A DNA stretch of 48,555 nucleotides from Rhodoluna sp. Lineage in GTDB: Bacteria > Actinomycetota > Actinomycetes > Actinomycetales > Microbacteriaceae. The stretch is taken from contig JAURKU010000051.1 of NCBI GenBank assembly GCA_030831605.1, positions 1 to 48,555 on the forward strand, in the 5' to 3' direction. Under the pieces are notes generated by a model, which worked only from the letters and a program-made list of their open reading frames with translations, did not search any database and was not told the origin of the DNA. This document shows, one piece after another, positions 26,435-34,941 of the stretch; position 1 is the stretch's first letter, and each line of letters begins with the position of its first letter. Both the position numbers and the translations under genes were made by a program.

Positions 26435-27360
26435 TCTTCGTCCTCTTCGCTTTCACGTTTATTTTTTTGATGGCGCGCTAAATATCCTTCTAGTTCGGCA
26501 GCGATTGCTTCGGCATCGGGCACTTCATTTTGCCGTGGCTTGACAGCACCCATGCCATTTGCTGATTTTTCGCTCTGGAAACTCTTTTCCAAACTCTCAA
26601 CCATTCTGGCTAGATCGGGTTTATCGGCTATCTCTGATTGAAGCCTCCTGATAAAGGCAACACCGTCATCGCGAAGATCATCAGTTGGAAACACAAGATT
26701 TAGATGACTAGAGATAAGTTCAAATGCCGTAACGGCGGACTGAGGGAAATCCGAATCAGAAAGGTAGTGCGGCACTAGCAGAACAAATCCGGTTGTGGGG
26801 AAATCCATTTCACTCAGTCGATACTCAATCAAGTGCATTACATTTCCAGGGACTTGGGTTCTTGGCTTCCATTCGGAAAACTTATCGATAACAGACTGCT
26901 GGTTACCTGAAACGGTTACCCCAACTGGTCTTGTGTGTGGGATCGGGAATGGAATCGAGTGCAACCAGGTCAAATCGGCGATTTCAAAGTGCTGGATTAG
27001 CTCAATCAGCGAGCTAACAAATCTCTCCCACTTGAAGTCAGGCTCGTAACCATTTAAGAATAGAAAAGGGTTCCCAACTTCATCCCAGACCAGGTATAGC
27101 TTTAGGCTCGCTGGCTCATAGTCCTCAATGTGGTCTTGAGCGAAATACATCATTGGTCTTCTAGATCGGTAGTCGAGAAGCTCATCGTTTGAAAAGGTAA
27201 CCAGGACCTCGTGGTCAAGGTTGTCAAAAATGTGCTTGGCCACTTGTTGCATGCAAGAACCGGCATCGGTGAACCCAGAAATGGCCCCAACTAGATGCAA
27301 CCCACCGGGAACTTGGGATTCAAATTCCTCGATTTTATAGAGAGCCAGTGGTTCTGTCAT
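26431..27360 (-). CDS. PAC2 family protein
   Basis: This 309-residue protein is of the PAC2 (proteasome assembly chaperone-like) family, common in Actinobacteria and of unresolved function there. Family features include GGLHLVGAISGFTDAGSCMQ near the N-terminus, LLDYRSRRPMMYF, and the VTVSGN and VPHYLSDSDF segments that occur in this ATP-grasp-associated group. The C-terminal 60 residues are charged and probably disordered, ending KRESEEDED. The ATG has no ribosome binding site and lies six bases after TAGAAT, predicting a leaderless mRNA. The stop overlaps a CTG start of the MFS gene. It is divergent from pepA with a 36-base spacer. Confidence 0.88.
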   Translation of the reverse strand: MTEPLALYKIEEFESQVPGGLHLVGAISGFTDAGSCMQQVAKHIFDNLDHEVLVTFSNDELLDYRSRRPMMYFAQDHIEDYEPASLKLYLVWDEVGNPFLFLNGYEPDFKWERFVSSLIELIQHFEIADLTWLHSIPFPIPHTRPVGVTVSGNQQSVIDKFSEWKPRTQVPGNVMHLIEYRLSEMDFPTTGFVLLVPHYLSDSDFPQSAVTAFELISSHLNLVFPTDDLRDDGVAFIRRLQSEIADKPDLARMVESLEKSFQSEKSANGMGAVKPRQNEVPDAEAIAAELEGYLARHQKNKRESEEDED

Positions 27361-27396
27361 GTTTATATTCTAACTTCGCGAAGGTAGCATAATTCC
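27361..27396. promoter_or_regulatory. divergent leaderless promoters of PAC2 and pepA genes
   Basis: The 36-base spacer has one -10-like element per strand. TAGAAT on the minus strand (27372-27367) ends six bases before the PAC2 ATG. TAGCAT on the plus strand (27385-27390) ends six bases before the pepA ATG. Neither gene has a Shine-Dalgarno sequence. The two promoters do not share a hexamer, but each -35 region would overlap the other's core. Confidence 0.5.
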
Positions 27397-28881
27397 ATGA
27401 CCCTAATCTCGATAAAAACCAGTAAAACAGCACCAAAAGCCTCAGCCGATTCAATTACCATTTATGCAGTTTCACAAGACGGAAAAGAACCAAAGCTAGT
27501 TGGAGCAGCACAAAAGATTACGGCAATAAAGAATCTAAATCTGAAAGCCTTACAAATATCTGGATCAGCGGAGGCCACTGCCCGCATCCCACTAGGAAAT
27601 TCCATTGTAGGTTTTATCGGGATTGCATCTGAACTTTCAAGTACAGCTAGAGCCCGTGAAATTGGCGGGGCTATCGGTAGGGCATTCAACGACCAAAAAA
27701 CAATAGTTCTAAACCTCCCAATCAAGAATGCTGAGGTTGCTCAAGCTCTTGTGGAAGGCATCGCCATAGTTCAATACGACTACAACCTCTACAAATCGAG
27801 CGCTTCAAAACCAATGAATTTGAAAAACGTAGTCGTAGTTGCGAACTTTACTCTTAGCAAAGCTCAGATAGATAGAACAAAAGTTCTAAGTGATGTTTTG
27901 AAGGCGACAAGGGACCTAGTAAATGCTCCGGGTAATGATTTATACCCAGCCAAGATGGCAGATCAAATCAGACAGCAATCTAAGATTCCGAACGTCAAAG
28001 TAGAGATTTGGGACGAGAAGCGTCTTGCAAAAGAAAAGTGCACTGGGATACTTTCCGTAGGCCAGGGCTCTGCCCGTCCGCCACGCCTGGTAAAGATCTC
28101 TTATTCCCCACCAAGAGCAAAGGCGAAACTTGCACTAGTTGGAAAAGGCATTACCTTCGATACCGGCGGTATATCGCTAAAGCCTGCGACGGGCATACTT
28201 GGCATGAAATATGACATGGCTGGTGCGGCCACTGTGGCACAGGCAGCTTTCGCCATTGCCAGATTGAAATTGCCCGTAGCGGTCACTGCTTACATGTGCA
28301 TTGCGGAAAACATGCCATCCGGTTCCGCTACAAGACCGAACGATGTTGTAACTTTCCGCAATGGAAAATCAGTCGAGATAACAAACACCGATGCCGAAGG
28401 CAGACTGGTGCTCGCTGATGGCCTAATTCTTGCCTCTGAAACAAAGCCTGATCTAATTGTTGACGTTGCTACCTTGACTGGTGCTGCGCGGGTAGCTCTC
28501 GGAAATCGATACACCGGCCTAATGGGAGACGACTCTTCTGTCGACTTAGTAAAAAAGGCAGCCGATGCCGCTGGCGAGTTGGTCTGGCACATGCCGCTTC
28601 CAGCTGAGCTGTTTGAACTGATCAAGTCTGATATCGCCGATTTGATGAACAGTCGGGTTGGCAACCCATCAGGCGGAATGCTTGTTGGAGGTCTCTTTCT
28701 TCAGGAATTCATCGGCCTAGACAAGACTAAGGAACGCCTCCCTTGGGCCCACCTTGATTTCGCAACGGCAGCCAATAATGATCTCGCCCCTTACGGGTAT
28801 ACCGTAAAAGGCGCTACCGGAGCCATGGTCAGAACCCTTGTAGCCGTGGCCGAGCAGTTAGCAAGTAAACAGAAGAAATAG
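27397..28881 (+). CDS. pepA: Leucyl aminopeptidase (M17)
   Basis: This 494-residue cytosolic aminopeptidase removes N-terminal residues, preferring leucine, in peptide turnover. It is a two-metal hexameric M17 enzyme. The catalytic C-terminal domain has VGKGITFDTGGISLKP (metal lysine and aspartate), the family signature NTDAEGRL (about residues 330-337) and DVATLTGAA. The N-terminal domain is the variable regulatory one. The ATG is preceded by TAGCAT at six bases and no ribosome binding site. lpdA follows after 46 bases, which include a small inverted repeat (28886-28902), so cotranscription is possible but not required. Confidence 0.97.
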   Translation: MTLISIKTSKTAPKASADSITIYAVSQDGKEPKLVGAAQKITAIKNLNLKALQISGSAEATARIPLGNSIVGFIGIASELSSTARAREIGGAIGRAFNDQKTIVLNLPIKNAEVAQALVEGIAIVQYDYNLYKSSASKPMNLKNVVVVANFTLSKAQIDRTKVLSDVLKATRDLVNAPGNDLYPAKMADQIRQQSKIPNVKVEIWDEKRLAKEKCTGILSVGQGSARPPRLVKISYSPPRAKAKLALVGKGITFDTGGISLKPATGILGMKYDMAGAATVAQAAFAIARLKLPVAVTAYMCIAENMPSGSATRPNDVVTFRNGKSVEITNTDAEGRLVLADGLILASETKPDLIVDVATLTGAARVALGNRYTGLMGDDSSVDLVKKAADAAGELVWHMPLPAELFELIKSDIADLMNSRVGNPSGGMLVGGLFLQEFIGLDKTKERLPWAHLDFATAANNDLAPYGYTVKGATGAMVRTLVAVAEQLASKQKK

Positions 28882-28885
28882 TCAT

Positions 28886-28902
28886 CTAGTAATCTTTACT
28901 AG
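28886..28902 (+). repeat. small inverted repeat between pepA and lpdA
   Basis: CTAGTAA-TCT-TTACTAG is a perfect 7-bp inverted repeat with a three-base loop, located five bases after the pepA stop. The loop is short and no U-tract follows, so it is a weak terminator candidate or an operator. Confidence 0.3.
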
Positions 28903-28927
28903 TTATCTATCTAAAGCAGGAGCAAAA

Positions 28928-30304
28928 TTGGCAGAGCACAATTTCGACGTCGTTATCCTTGGCGGAGGTAGCGGAGGCTACGCAGCAGCACTTCGCAGTG
29001 CGCAATTAGGGCTATCCGTAGCGCTTATTGAAAGAGATAAGCTCGGCGGAACATGTTTGCACCGTGGCTGTATCCCCACAAAAGCACTCCTGCATTCTGC
29101 TGAAGTTGCTGACGTAACTCGCGAGGCTGCCAGTTACGGAGTGCAGGCTAGTTTGCAGGGTATCGATATGCCTGCAGTAAATAAGTATCGCGACGGCATT
29201 ATCGACCGCCTCTTCAAAGGATTAACCGGACTAGTCGGCTCAAAACAAATAACCGTAGTTTCTGGCGAAGGCCGAATGGTTGGTCAAAAATCTATTTCCG
29301 TAAATGGAGATACATACACTGGAAAAAACCTTGTCTTGGCTACAGGATCCTTTAGCAAAACACTTCCTGGCCTCGATATCGCTGGAAGAGTAATCACATC
29401 TGATCAAGCACTTCAGCTGGATTTTGTGCCTGAAAAAGCAATTGTTTTAGGTGGTGGAGTGATTGGTGTTGAGTTCGCCTCAATCTGGAAATCATTTGGT
29501 TGTGACGTAACAATTATTGAAGGGTTGCCCACACTAGTACCAAATGAAGACCCTGCTGTATCTAAGGCGCTTGAACGCGCCTATCGCAAACGTGGAATTA
29601 ATTTCAAGACCGGAGTTAAATTCTCTGGCGTGCAGCAAAGCGCTACTGGCGTAATCGTGAGTCTTGAAAATGGTGAAAGTTTCGATGCCGAGCTTTTGCT
29701 TGTCGCAGTCGGACGCGGTCCAAACACAGCTGGATTTGGTTACGAAGAAAACGGCGTGAAGATGGACCGCGGCTATGTGCTAACCAATGAGAGACTTGAA
29801 ACTTCCATCTCAGGAGTTTATGCCGCGGGTGATATCGTCCCAGGCCTACAATTGGCTCACCGAGGCTTTCAGCAAGGAATATTCATCGCTGAGGAAATAG
29901 CTGGACTAAAGCCAGTTGCTATCGATGAACTAGGGATTCCTAAAGTTACCTACTGCGAACCAGAGATCGCTTCAGTTGGGCTATCAGAGCCTAAGGCTGC
30001 CGAAATGTATGGGGCCGAGAACATAAGTGTTTACGAATACAATCTTGGCGGAAACGGTAAGAGCCAAATTCTTGGAACTGCAGGATTTATCAAACTGATC
30101 AGAAGAAACAACGGTCCTGTCATCGGCATTCACATGATTGGTTCAAGAGTCGGTGAACAAGTTGGTGAAGCACAACTGATTGTGAACTGGGAGGCCTTCC
30201 CAGAGGAGGTTGCCAGTTTGGTCCACGCTCATCCAACACAAAACGAAGCTTTAGGCGAAGCTCATTTAGCTCTTGCCGGAAAACCATTACACGCACACGC
30301 ATAA
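28928..30304 (+). CDS. lpdA: Dihydrolipoyl dehydrogenase (E3)
   Basis: This 458-residue flavoprotein reoxidizes dihydrolipoamide to lipoamide with NAD+ in the 2-oxo acid dehydrogenase complexes. The FAD site is VVILGGGSGGYAAA, the redox-active disulfide is GGTCLHRGCIPTKAL, the NAD site is VLGGGVIGVEFAS, and the C-terminal base HAHPTQNEALGEAH is intact. The TTG start has AGGAGC upstream. sucB follows after 27 bases with its own GGAG site, so E3 and E2 form an operon. Neither the pyruvate nor the oxoglutarate E1 gene is in the window. Confidence 0.97.
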   Translation: MAEHNFDVVILGGGSGGYAAALRSAQLGLSVALIERDKLGGTCLHRGCIPTKALLHSAEVADVTREAASYGVQASLQGIDMPAVNKYRDGIIDRLFKGLTGLVGSKQITVVSGEGRMVGQKSISVNGDTYTGKNLVLATGSFSKTLPGLDIAGRVITSDQALQLDFVPEKAIVLGGGVIGVEFASIWKSFGCDVTIIEGLPTLVPNEDPAVSKALERAYRKRGINFKTGVKFSGVQQSATGVIVSLENGESFDAELLLVAVGRGPNTAGFGYEENGVKMDRGYVLTNERLETSISGVYAAGDIVPGLQLAHRGFQQGIFIAEEIAGLKPVAIDELGIPKVTYCEPEIASVGLSEPKAAEMYGAENISVYEYNLGGNGKSQILGTAGFIKLIRRNNGPVIGIHMIGSRVGEQVGEAQLIVNWEAFPEEVASLVHAHPTQNEALGEAHLALAGKPLHAHA

Positions 30305-30331
30305 GTTTTTTACTGCAATAAAGGAGCAACA

Positions 30332-31726
30332 ATGAGTGAAGTAAAACTGCCAGCACTTGGTGAGTCAGTTACTGAAGGAACAGTAACTCGGTGGCTAAAG
30401 AAGATCGGTGACACAGTCGCTATCGACGAACCATTGGTTGAAGTTTCTACCGATAAGGTCGACACCGAGATTCCAAGTCCAGTCGCTGGTGTGTTGCAAC
30501 AGATCCTTGTACAGGAAGATGAAACTGCTGCCGTTGGAGCAGTTCTTGCCATCGTGGCTGATGGTGTTGCTCAGTCGGCACCAGTAACCTCAGCTCCACC
30601 AACAGCTGAACCTGCTCCCCAGCCAGTTATTAGCGAGCCAGCACCAGTTGCTACTCCTGTTGTTGAGACCCCCGTAGTGGCAGCTCCTGTTGCTCAGCCA
30701 GTTGTGGCAGCTCCCGTAGCCACTCCACCGATGAACCTGCCAATTTTTACTCCACAGGTAAACCAAGTTCCAGCTGCACCTATTGCTGCTGCAACACCTA
30801 GTGCCCCTGTAACTTCAGGAGATGTATCTGACTCGGTGTATGTAACTCCCCTTGTGAGAAAATTGGCTCAAGACACCGGCGTTGATTTGAATTCAGTAAG
30901 GGGCACTGGCATCGGAGGCCGAATCAGACGCGAAGATGTACTCGCTGCCGCTTCCCAAGCAAAACCAGCCGCTGTAAACGCAACACCGGTTTCGGTGCCA
31001 GTTGCGGCAGAACGTGGAACCTCAGAACCTATGTCTAGACTTCGCAAAGTTCTAGCTGAGCGTGCTGTCGCCTCAATGGTCTCAACTGCCCAACTGACAA
31101 CTGTCGTTGAAGTTGATGTCACCCGAATTGCTTCACTTCGAAGCAAAGTTCAAGCTGAGTTCACTGCAAAAGCAGGAGTGAAGCTTAATTTCATGCCATT
31201 TTTCTTCCTGGCTGCCGCGGAAGCTCTTCGCGCACATCCAAAGATTAATGCGAGCATAGACGGCGAGAATATTCTCTACCACGCAAGCGAGAACATAAGT
31301 TTTGCAGTGGACACTGACCGTGGATTACTAACTCCAGTAATTCGAGACTCTGCCAGCCTGAGTTTGTCGGCAATAGCCCAGCAAATAGCTGATTTAGCTG
31401 CAAGAACAAGAGACAACAAACTAAAGCCAGACGAGTTATCTGGCGGAACCTTCACTCTTACTAACACTGGATCACGCGGAGCGCTGTTCGATACACCAGT
31501 GGTCTTCCTTCCACAATCAGCAATTCTTGGTACCGGTGTAGTCACCAAGCGCCCTGTAGTTGTTACCGATGAGAATGGTCAAGACTCGATCGCTATTCGG
31601 AGCATGGTTTATCTCGCACTTTCCTACGATCACAGACTTATCGATGGTGCAGATGCAAGTAGATTCCTTGTTGCAGTCAAGACAAGACTTGAGGAAGCAA
31701 ATTTCGAATCAAACTTCGGTTATTAA
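30332..31726 (+). CDS. sucB: 2-oxo acid dehydrogenase E2 (dihydrolipoyl succinyltransferase type)
   Basis: This 464-residue E2 transferase has one lipoyl domain (about residues 1-77), with lipoyl lysine in VEVSTDKVDTEIPSP. An Ala-Pro-Val-rich flexible linker of about 70 residues follows. The E1/E3-binding domain is YVTPLVRKLAQDTGVDL to IRREDVLAA (about 170-205). The acyltransferase domain ends with the catalytic SYDHRLIDGADASRFL. The start ATG has AAAGGAG upstream. Annotation as SucB (2-oxoglutarate) rather than the pyruvate E2 follows actinobacterial naming; many have one E2 for both complexes. The position upstream of lipB/lipA fits a lipoate-dependent unit. The stop shares TTAA with the convergent gene. 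Confidence 0.88.
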   Translation: MSEVKLPALGESVTEGTVTRWLKKIGDTVAIDEPLVEVSTDKVDTEIPSPVAGVLQQILVQEDETAAVGAVLAIVADGVAQSAPVTSAPPTAEPAPQPVISEPAPVATPVVETPVVAAPVAQPVVAAPVATPPMNLPIFTPQVNQVPAAPIAAATPSAPVTSGDVSDSVYVTPLVRKLAQDTGVDLNSVRGTGIGGRIRREDVLAAASQAKPAAVNATPVSVPVAAERGTSEPMSRLRKVLAERAVASMVSTAQLTTVVEVDVTRIASLRSKVQAEFTAKAGVKLNFMPFFFLAAAEALRAHPKINASIDGENILYHASENISFAVDTDRGLLTPVIRDSASLSLSAIAQQIADLAARTRDNKLKPDELSGGTFTLTNTGSRGALFDTPVVFLPQSAILGTGVVTKRPVVVTDENGQDSIAIRSMVYLALSYDHRLIDGADASRFLVAVKTRLEEANFESNFGY

Positions 31727-32211
31727 CTAACACCTGTAAGAACGTATTCGGCTCCTCTGGCCCAGAGCCTGAGTTTGACGTGATTTTTGTCACAGATTCT
31801 CAAAGCTTTGATTTCTAAGAGTCCTCCAAAACTTTTGCTAGTCAAGATTTGCAGTTTCACACTCCCTAAAGTAGTTACTTCTTTTAGAGAAGCTCTTGAC
31901 AGTACGTCACCGATCTGCGGTTTACCTTGGCAGGCTGAGCGAGTTACCCTTTTGGGCTCATTCTCAGTCTCGGGAAATCTAACCACTAAAGTCAGAACAG
32001 ACGCAAGGAGTAGGAAGAAAAATATTCTCCTGACGTTTGAATGCTTACTATTTGCGAAACCTTTGAAAACATCAAACCGAACAGTCCCCTTTCTAGCCCG
32101 CCTAATCGCAAGTGAGACTTCACGCAGTGTGAAGCTTGCTGGGACTAGGACTGCGACCTTGTTATTTCTCAATCGAACAGCAATAGAGTCAAGAGTTTGT
32201 AGAGTTGCCAT
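31723..32211 (-). CDS. Unknown single-pass membrane protein
   Basis: I do not recognise this gene. From the ATG at 32211 the product has 162 residues: a basic cytosolic part of about 60 residues, one membrane helix IFFFLLLASVLTLVV, and about 85 residues outside with two cysteines (SACQG and LRICDK) that could pair. The frame stays open further upstream to a GTG at 32361, which would add 50 Arg- and Trp-rich residues that look non-coding. The ATG has only a weak AAGG site. Its stop interlocks with sucB's stop (TTAA). It lies between sucB and lipB on the opposite strand. An overlapping plus-strand frame (31787-32404) is a less convincing alternative. Confidence 0.5.
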   Translation of the reverse strand: MATLQTLDSIAVRLRNNKVAVLVPASFTLREVSLAIRRARKGTVRFDVFKGFANSKHSNVRRIFFFLLLASVLTLVVRFPETENEPKRVTRSACQGKPQIGDVLSRASLKEVTTLGSVKLQILTSKSFGGLLEIKALRICDKNHVKLRLWARGAEYVLTGVS

Positions 32212-32463
32212 CAGCCTTGGCCAACAAACTAGAAAGCTGGGCGTTACTAACCAGTATGGTTTTGAATCCCTACGATCATGGGTTGTCCAAACACTTCCCC
32301 AGGTTCTACGTAAGACCAACTTGGAGACAGCGAAGTGCCGTATAGAGGGTTGTTTGAACACACGAGCATATTGCCAAATCCTCCTAAAAAGCTCGCCTGG
32401 CTAGGTCAAAGGTGTTCAAAACTGCGGTCAATTCTCTCCTGTGGAAAGATTTAGAATTGTCAC

Positions 32464-33099
32464 ATGCCTGAATTTCAGATTGTTGGATTCAACCCTAGCT
32501 TCGTTGACTACAACGAGGCGTGGGCCTTACAGAGGCGCATCCACGAACAGGTATCTTCAGGCAAAAGACGCGATACTGTTCTTCTTCTTGAACATCATGG
32601 TGTATTCACTGCCGGAAAGAGGACTGAAGACGAAGAACGTCCAACTGACGGAACTCCAGTTATCGACGTAGATCGCGGCGGCAAAATCACCTGGCACGGA
32701 CCAGGTCAGCTGGTTGGCTACCCGATTATGAAATTAGCTGAACCAATTGACGTTGTTGGATATGTTAGATGGCTAGAGCAAATACTCATTGATTCAATAG
32801 CTGAATTTGGACTCCACACAGAGCGCGTAGCAGGTAGATCCGGCGTCTGGGCACCAGTCGATGATACCCACGTAAAGATTGCCGCCATAGGCATCAGAGT
32901 GGCGGAGAAAACGACCATGCACGGCTTCGCACTGAACTGCAATAACTCCCTGGACCCCTATGAAACAATCATTGCCTGCGGGATTCGCGACGCCAAGACC
33001 AGTACGATTAGCCAGATGCTGCAAAAAGAAGTGACCCCGGCGATGGCCGCTGAGGTTATCATGGCGAAATTCTCTTCTATTGGAAGTGTGGCGAAGTGA
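32464..33099 (+). CDS. lipB: Octanoyl-[acyl-carrier protein]:protein octanoyltransferase
   Basis: LipB moves octanoate from acyl carrier protein to lipoyl domains, the first step of lipoate assembly. The 211-residue protein has the family motifs [32 protein letters not shown] (about residues 71-89), the catalytic lysine in [10 protein letters not shown] and the catalytic cysteine in ETIIACGI. The ATG lacks a ribosome binding site and lies six bases after TAGAAT, so a leaderless mRNA is predicted. The lipA start overlaps the stop by four bases (GTGA), so the two enzymes are translated together. Confidence 0.97.
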   Translation: MPEFQIVGFNPSFVDYNEAWALQRRIHEQVSSGKRRDTVLLLEHHGVFTAGKRTEDEERPTDGTPVIDVDRGGKITWHGPGQLVGYPIMKLAEPIDVVGYVRWLEQILIDSIAEFGLHTERVAGRSGVWAPVDDTHVKIAAIGIRVAEKTTMHGFALNCNNSLDPYETIIACGIRDAKTSTISQMLQKEVTPAMAAEVIMAKFSSIGSVAK

Positions 33100-34088
33100 C
33101 TCAAGAACAGCCAAAGCGAATGCTGCGGGTTGAAGCCCGAAACGCAGAAACGCCAATCGAAAGAAAACCCGAGTGGATCAAGACCAGAGCGAAAATGGGC
33201 CCGGAGTATCAGGCTCTGCACTCACTGGTAAAAAGTGAAGGCCTACATACTGTCTGCCAAGAAGCTGGGTGCCCAAACATCTACGAATGTTGGGAAGACC
33301 GTGAGGCAACATTTCTTATCGGTGGAGCGCAATGCACCAGGAGATGTGATTTTTGCCAGATTGATACGGGTAAGCCAGCAAATCTTGACCCGGATGAACC
33401 TAGAAGAGTTGGCCAATCCGTCAAGCAAATGCAGCTGCGTTATGCCACAGTAACCGGGGTCGCTAGAGATGACCTTCCTGATGAAGGCTCGTGGCTGTAT
33501 GCCGAAACTATTAGACAGATTCATAAGCAATCACCCGGAACTGGAGTTGAAATCCTAGTTCCGGACTTCAGCGGAAACCCAGTTCACCTACAAAAGGTTT
33601 TTGATGCACGCCCGGAAGTTTTCGCGCACAACGTCGAGACAGTCCCTAGAATCTTCAAACAGATCAGGCCCGCCTTCAGGTATGAAAAGTCCCTAGACGT
33701 AATTACTCAAGGTAGAAATGCTGGATTGGTAACCAAGAGCAACCTCATCCTTGGCATGGGCGAGGAAACAGAAGAAGTCATTCAAGCGCTTAAAGATTTA
33801 CATGAAGCCGGAACCGACATCGTGACAATAACGCAATACCTTCGGCCGTCGGTCAAGCATCATCCGGTTAGTCGCTGGGTAAAACCTCAGGAGTTTGTCG
33901 AACTCAAGAACATAGCCGAGGAGATGGGATTCCTCGGAGTGCTTAGCGGCCCACTAGTGCGCTCAAGCTATCGAGCAGGACGACTCTGGGCACAAAGCAT
34001 GATTAAACGCGGTGAGATTATCCCCGAGCATCTTCAGCACCTGGCAGAAGCTGCAATCAAGGATGGCTTCACTCAGGCAGTGAACTAA
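33096..34088 (+). CDS. lipA: Lipoyl synthase
   Basis: LipA is a radical-SAM enzyme that inserts two sulfur atoms into the octanoyl chain. The auxiliary cluster cysteines are in [14 protein letters not shown] (CxxxxCxxxxxC). The SAM cluster is CTRRCDFC (CxxxCxxC). The C-terminal RSSY motif, which ligates the auxiliary cluster, is present in VRSSYRAG. The 330-residue length is normal. The GTG start overlaps the lipB stop. The DUF4191 gene follows after 22 bases and has its own TAAAGT element. SufE- and rhodanese-type sulfur proteins elsewhere in the window could serve cluster supply, which is only an inference. Confidence 0.98.
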   Translation: MTQEQPKRMLRVEARNAETPIERKPEWIKTRAKMGPEYQALHSLVKSEGLHTVCQEAGCPNIYECWEDREATFLIGGAQCTRRCDFCQIDTGKPANLDPDEPRRVGQSVKQMQLRYATVTGVARDDLPDEGSWLYAETIRQIHKQSPGTGVEILVPDFSGNPVHLQKVFDARPEVFAHNVETVPRIFKQIRPAFRYEKSLDVITQGRNAGLVTKSNLILGMGEETEEVIQALKDLHEAGTDIVTITQYLRPSVKHHPVSRWVKPQEFVELKNIAEEMGFLGVLSGPLVRSSYRAGRLWAQSMIKRGEIIPEHLQHLAEAAIKDGFTQAVN

Positions 34089-34110
34089 GAGAAAGCAATA
34101 AAGTTAGAAG

Positions 34111-34827
34111 ATGGCAAGAGAAAAGAAACCAAGAAGAGAAAAATCTGGCAACGGGATGTTCGCCCAGTTCCGTGAAGGAATTAGGTTCCTGAAGGCCGAG
34201 AATCCACGTGCCGTTCCCCTAGCGATCAGCTCAGGAGTTCTAGCATTTCTCGTAATCGCGATCGTCGGTGCATTCATCAGCGGAGGAACCTATCTCGGAG
34301 TCGCTCTATACATAGTTATTGGTATTGCCACAGGCTACTTAACTGCTCTTCTGGTGATTAGCCGAAGCACAAATACTGCGGTCTTCAACAAATATGCTGA
34401 CGAGCCAGGCCGTGTCGGATTGGTAGTTGGTGTTTTGACCAGACGTTCATACAAGGGTTCAAGTCAACCAGTTGCCGTTAACCCGAAAACCAAAGACACA
34501 GTATTTAGGATTGTCGGTCCAGCTGGGGTGGTCCTTCTTGGGGATGGCGGGCGGGCCTCGACCCAATCTCTCATGGAAGATGAACGTAGGAAGATCCAGC
34601 GCGTCGCCCAAGGCGTCATGGTGCATATGATTTACTGTTCGGCTTCCGGCGATGGTGTCCCGCTGAAAAAACTTGAATCGGCAGTCAAAAAACTCAAGCG
34701 CAGCCTAAACCGTAACGAAATTCGAGCTGTTCAAAACCGGCTAAGCGCCATAGACACCCGCTTTAAGATGCCGATTCCTAAGGGTATTGACCCGATGAAG
34801 ATTCGCCAATCCCGCAAAATGCGGTAG
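34111..34827 (+). CDS. DUF4191 membrane protein
   Basis: This 238-residue protein matches DUF4191, an actinobacterial family of unknown function that follows lipA. It has a basic N-terminus (REKKPRREKSG), then two membrane helices (about residues 33-53 and 60-78, FLVIAIVGAFISGG and VALYIVIGIATGYLTALL), and a soluble C-terminal domain with GVVLLGDGGRASTQSLMEDE. The C-terminus is basic. The ATG may be leaderless: TAAAGT ends six bases upstream, although AGAAG directly precedes the ATG. glnA follows after 114 bases. No enzymatic motif is seen. Confidence 0.88.
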   Translation: MAREKKPRREKSGNGMFAQFREGIRFLKAENPRAVPLAISSGVLAFLVIAIVGAFISGGTYLGVALYIVIGIATGYLTALLVISRSTNTAVFNKYADEPGRVGLVVGVLTRRSYKGSSQPVAVNPKTKDTVFRIVGPAGVVLLGDGGRASTQSLMEDERRKIQRVAQGVMVHMIYCSASGDGVPLKKLESAVKKLKRSLNRNEIRAVQNRLSAIDTRFKMPIPKGIDPMKIRQSRKMR

Positions 34828-34880
34828 ATCGCAACTTTTTACATCCCTGAAACATTCCTACGGGCGTGGCGACCGCTAGC

Positions 34881-34936
34881 GGCTATAAGGTTATCTTGAA
34901 CGTAACGGCACGTTCTAACCCCTAAATCTTGAAGGA
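34881..34936 (+). promoter_or_regulatory. glnA upstream region with inverted repeat
   Basis: The 114-base spacer before glnA contains TATAAGGT at 34884-34891, a possible -10, and the inverted repeat GAACGT-AACGGC-ACGTTC at 34898-34915. On the minus strand GTTAC and GATAAC half-sites resemble parts of a GlnR site. GAAGGA at 34931-34936 is the ribosome binding site. Operator function is inferred from position. Confidence 0.35.
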
Positions 34937-34941
34937 AACAA

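Noticed and set aside
30580-30800. Repeat-like Ala-Pro-Val codons in sucB as a possible DNA repeat
   Set aside because: This is the flexible linker typical of E2 proteins between the lipoyl and binding domains, not an independent repeat element.
31787-32404. 205-codon plus-strand frame between sucB and lipB
   Set aside because: It lacks a ribosome binding site, a clear domain or membrane segment; the opposing minus-strand frame has a convincing helix and a stop interlocked with sucB.
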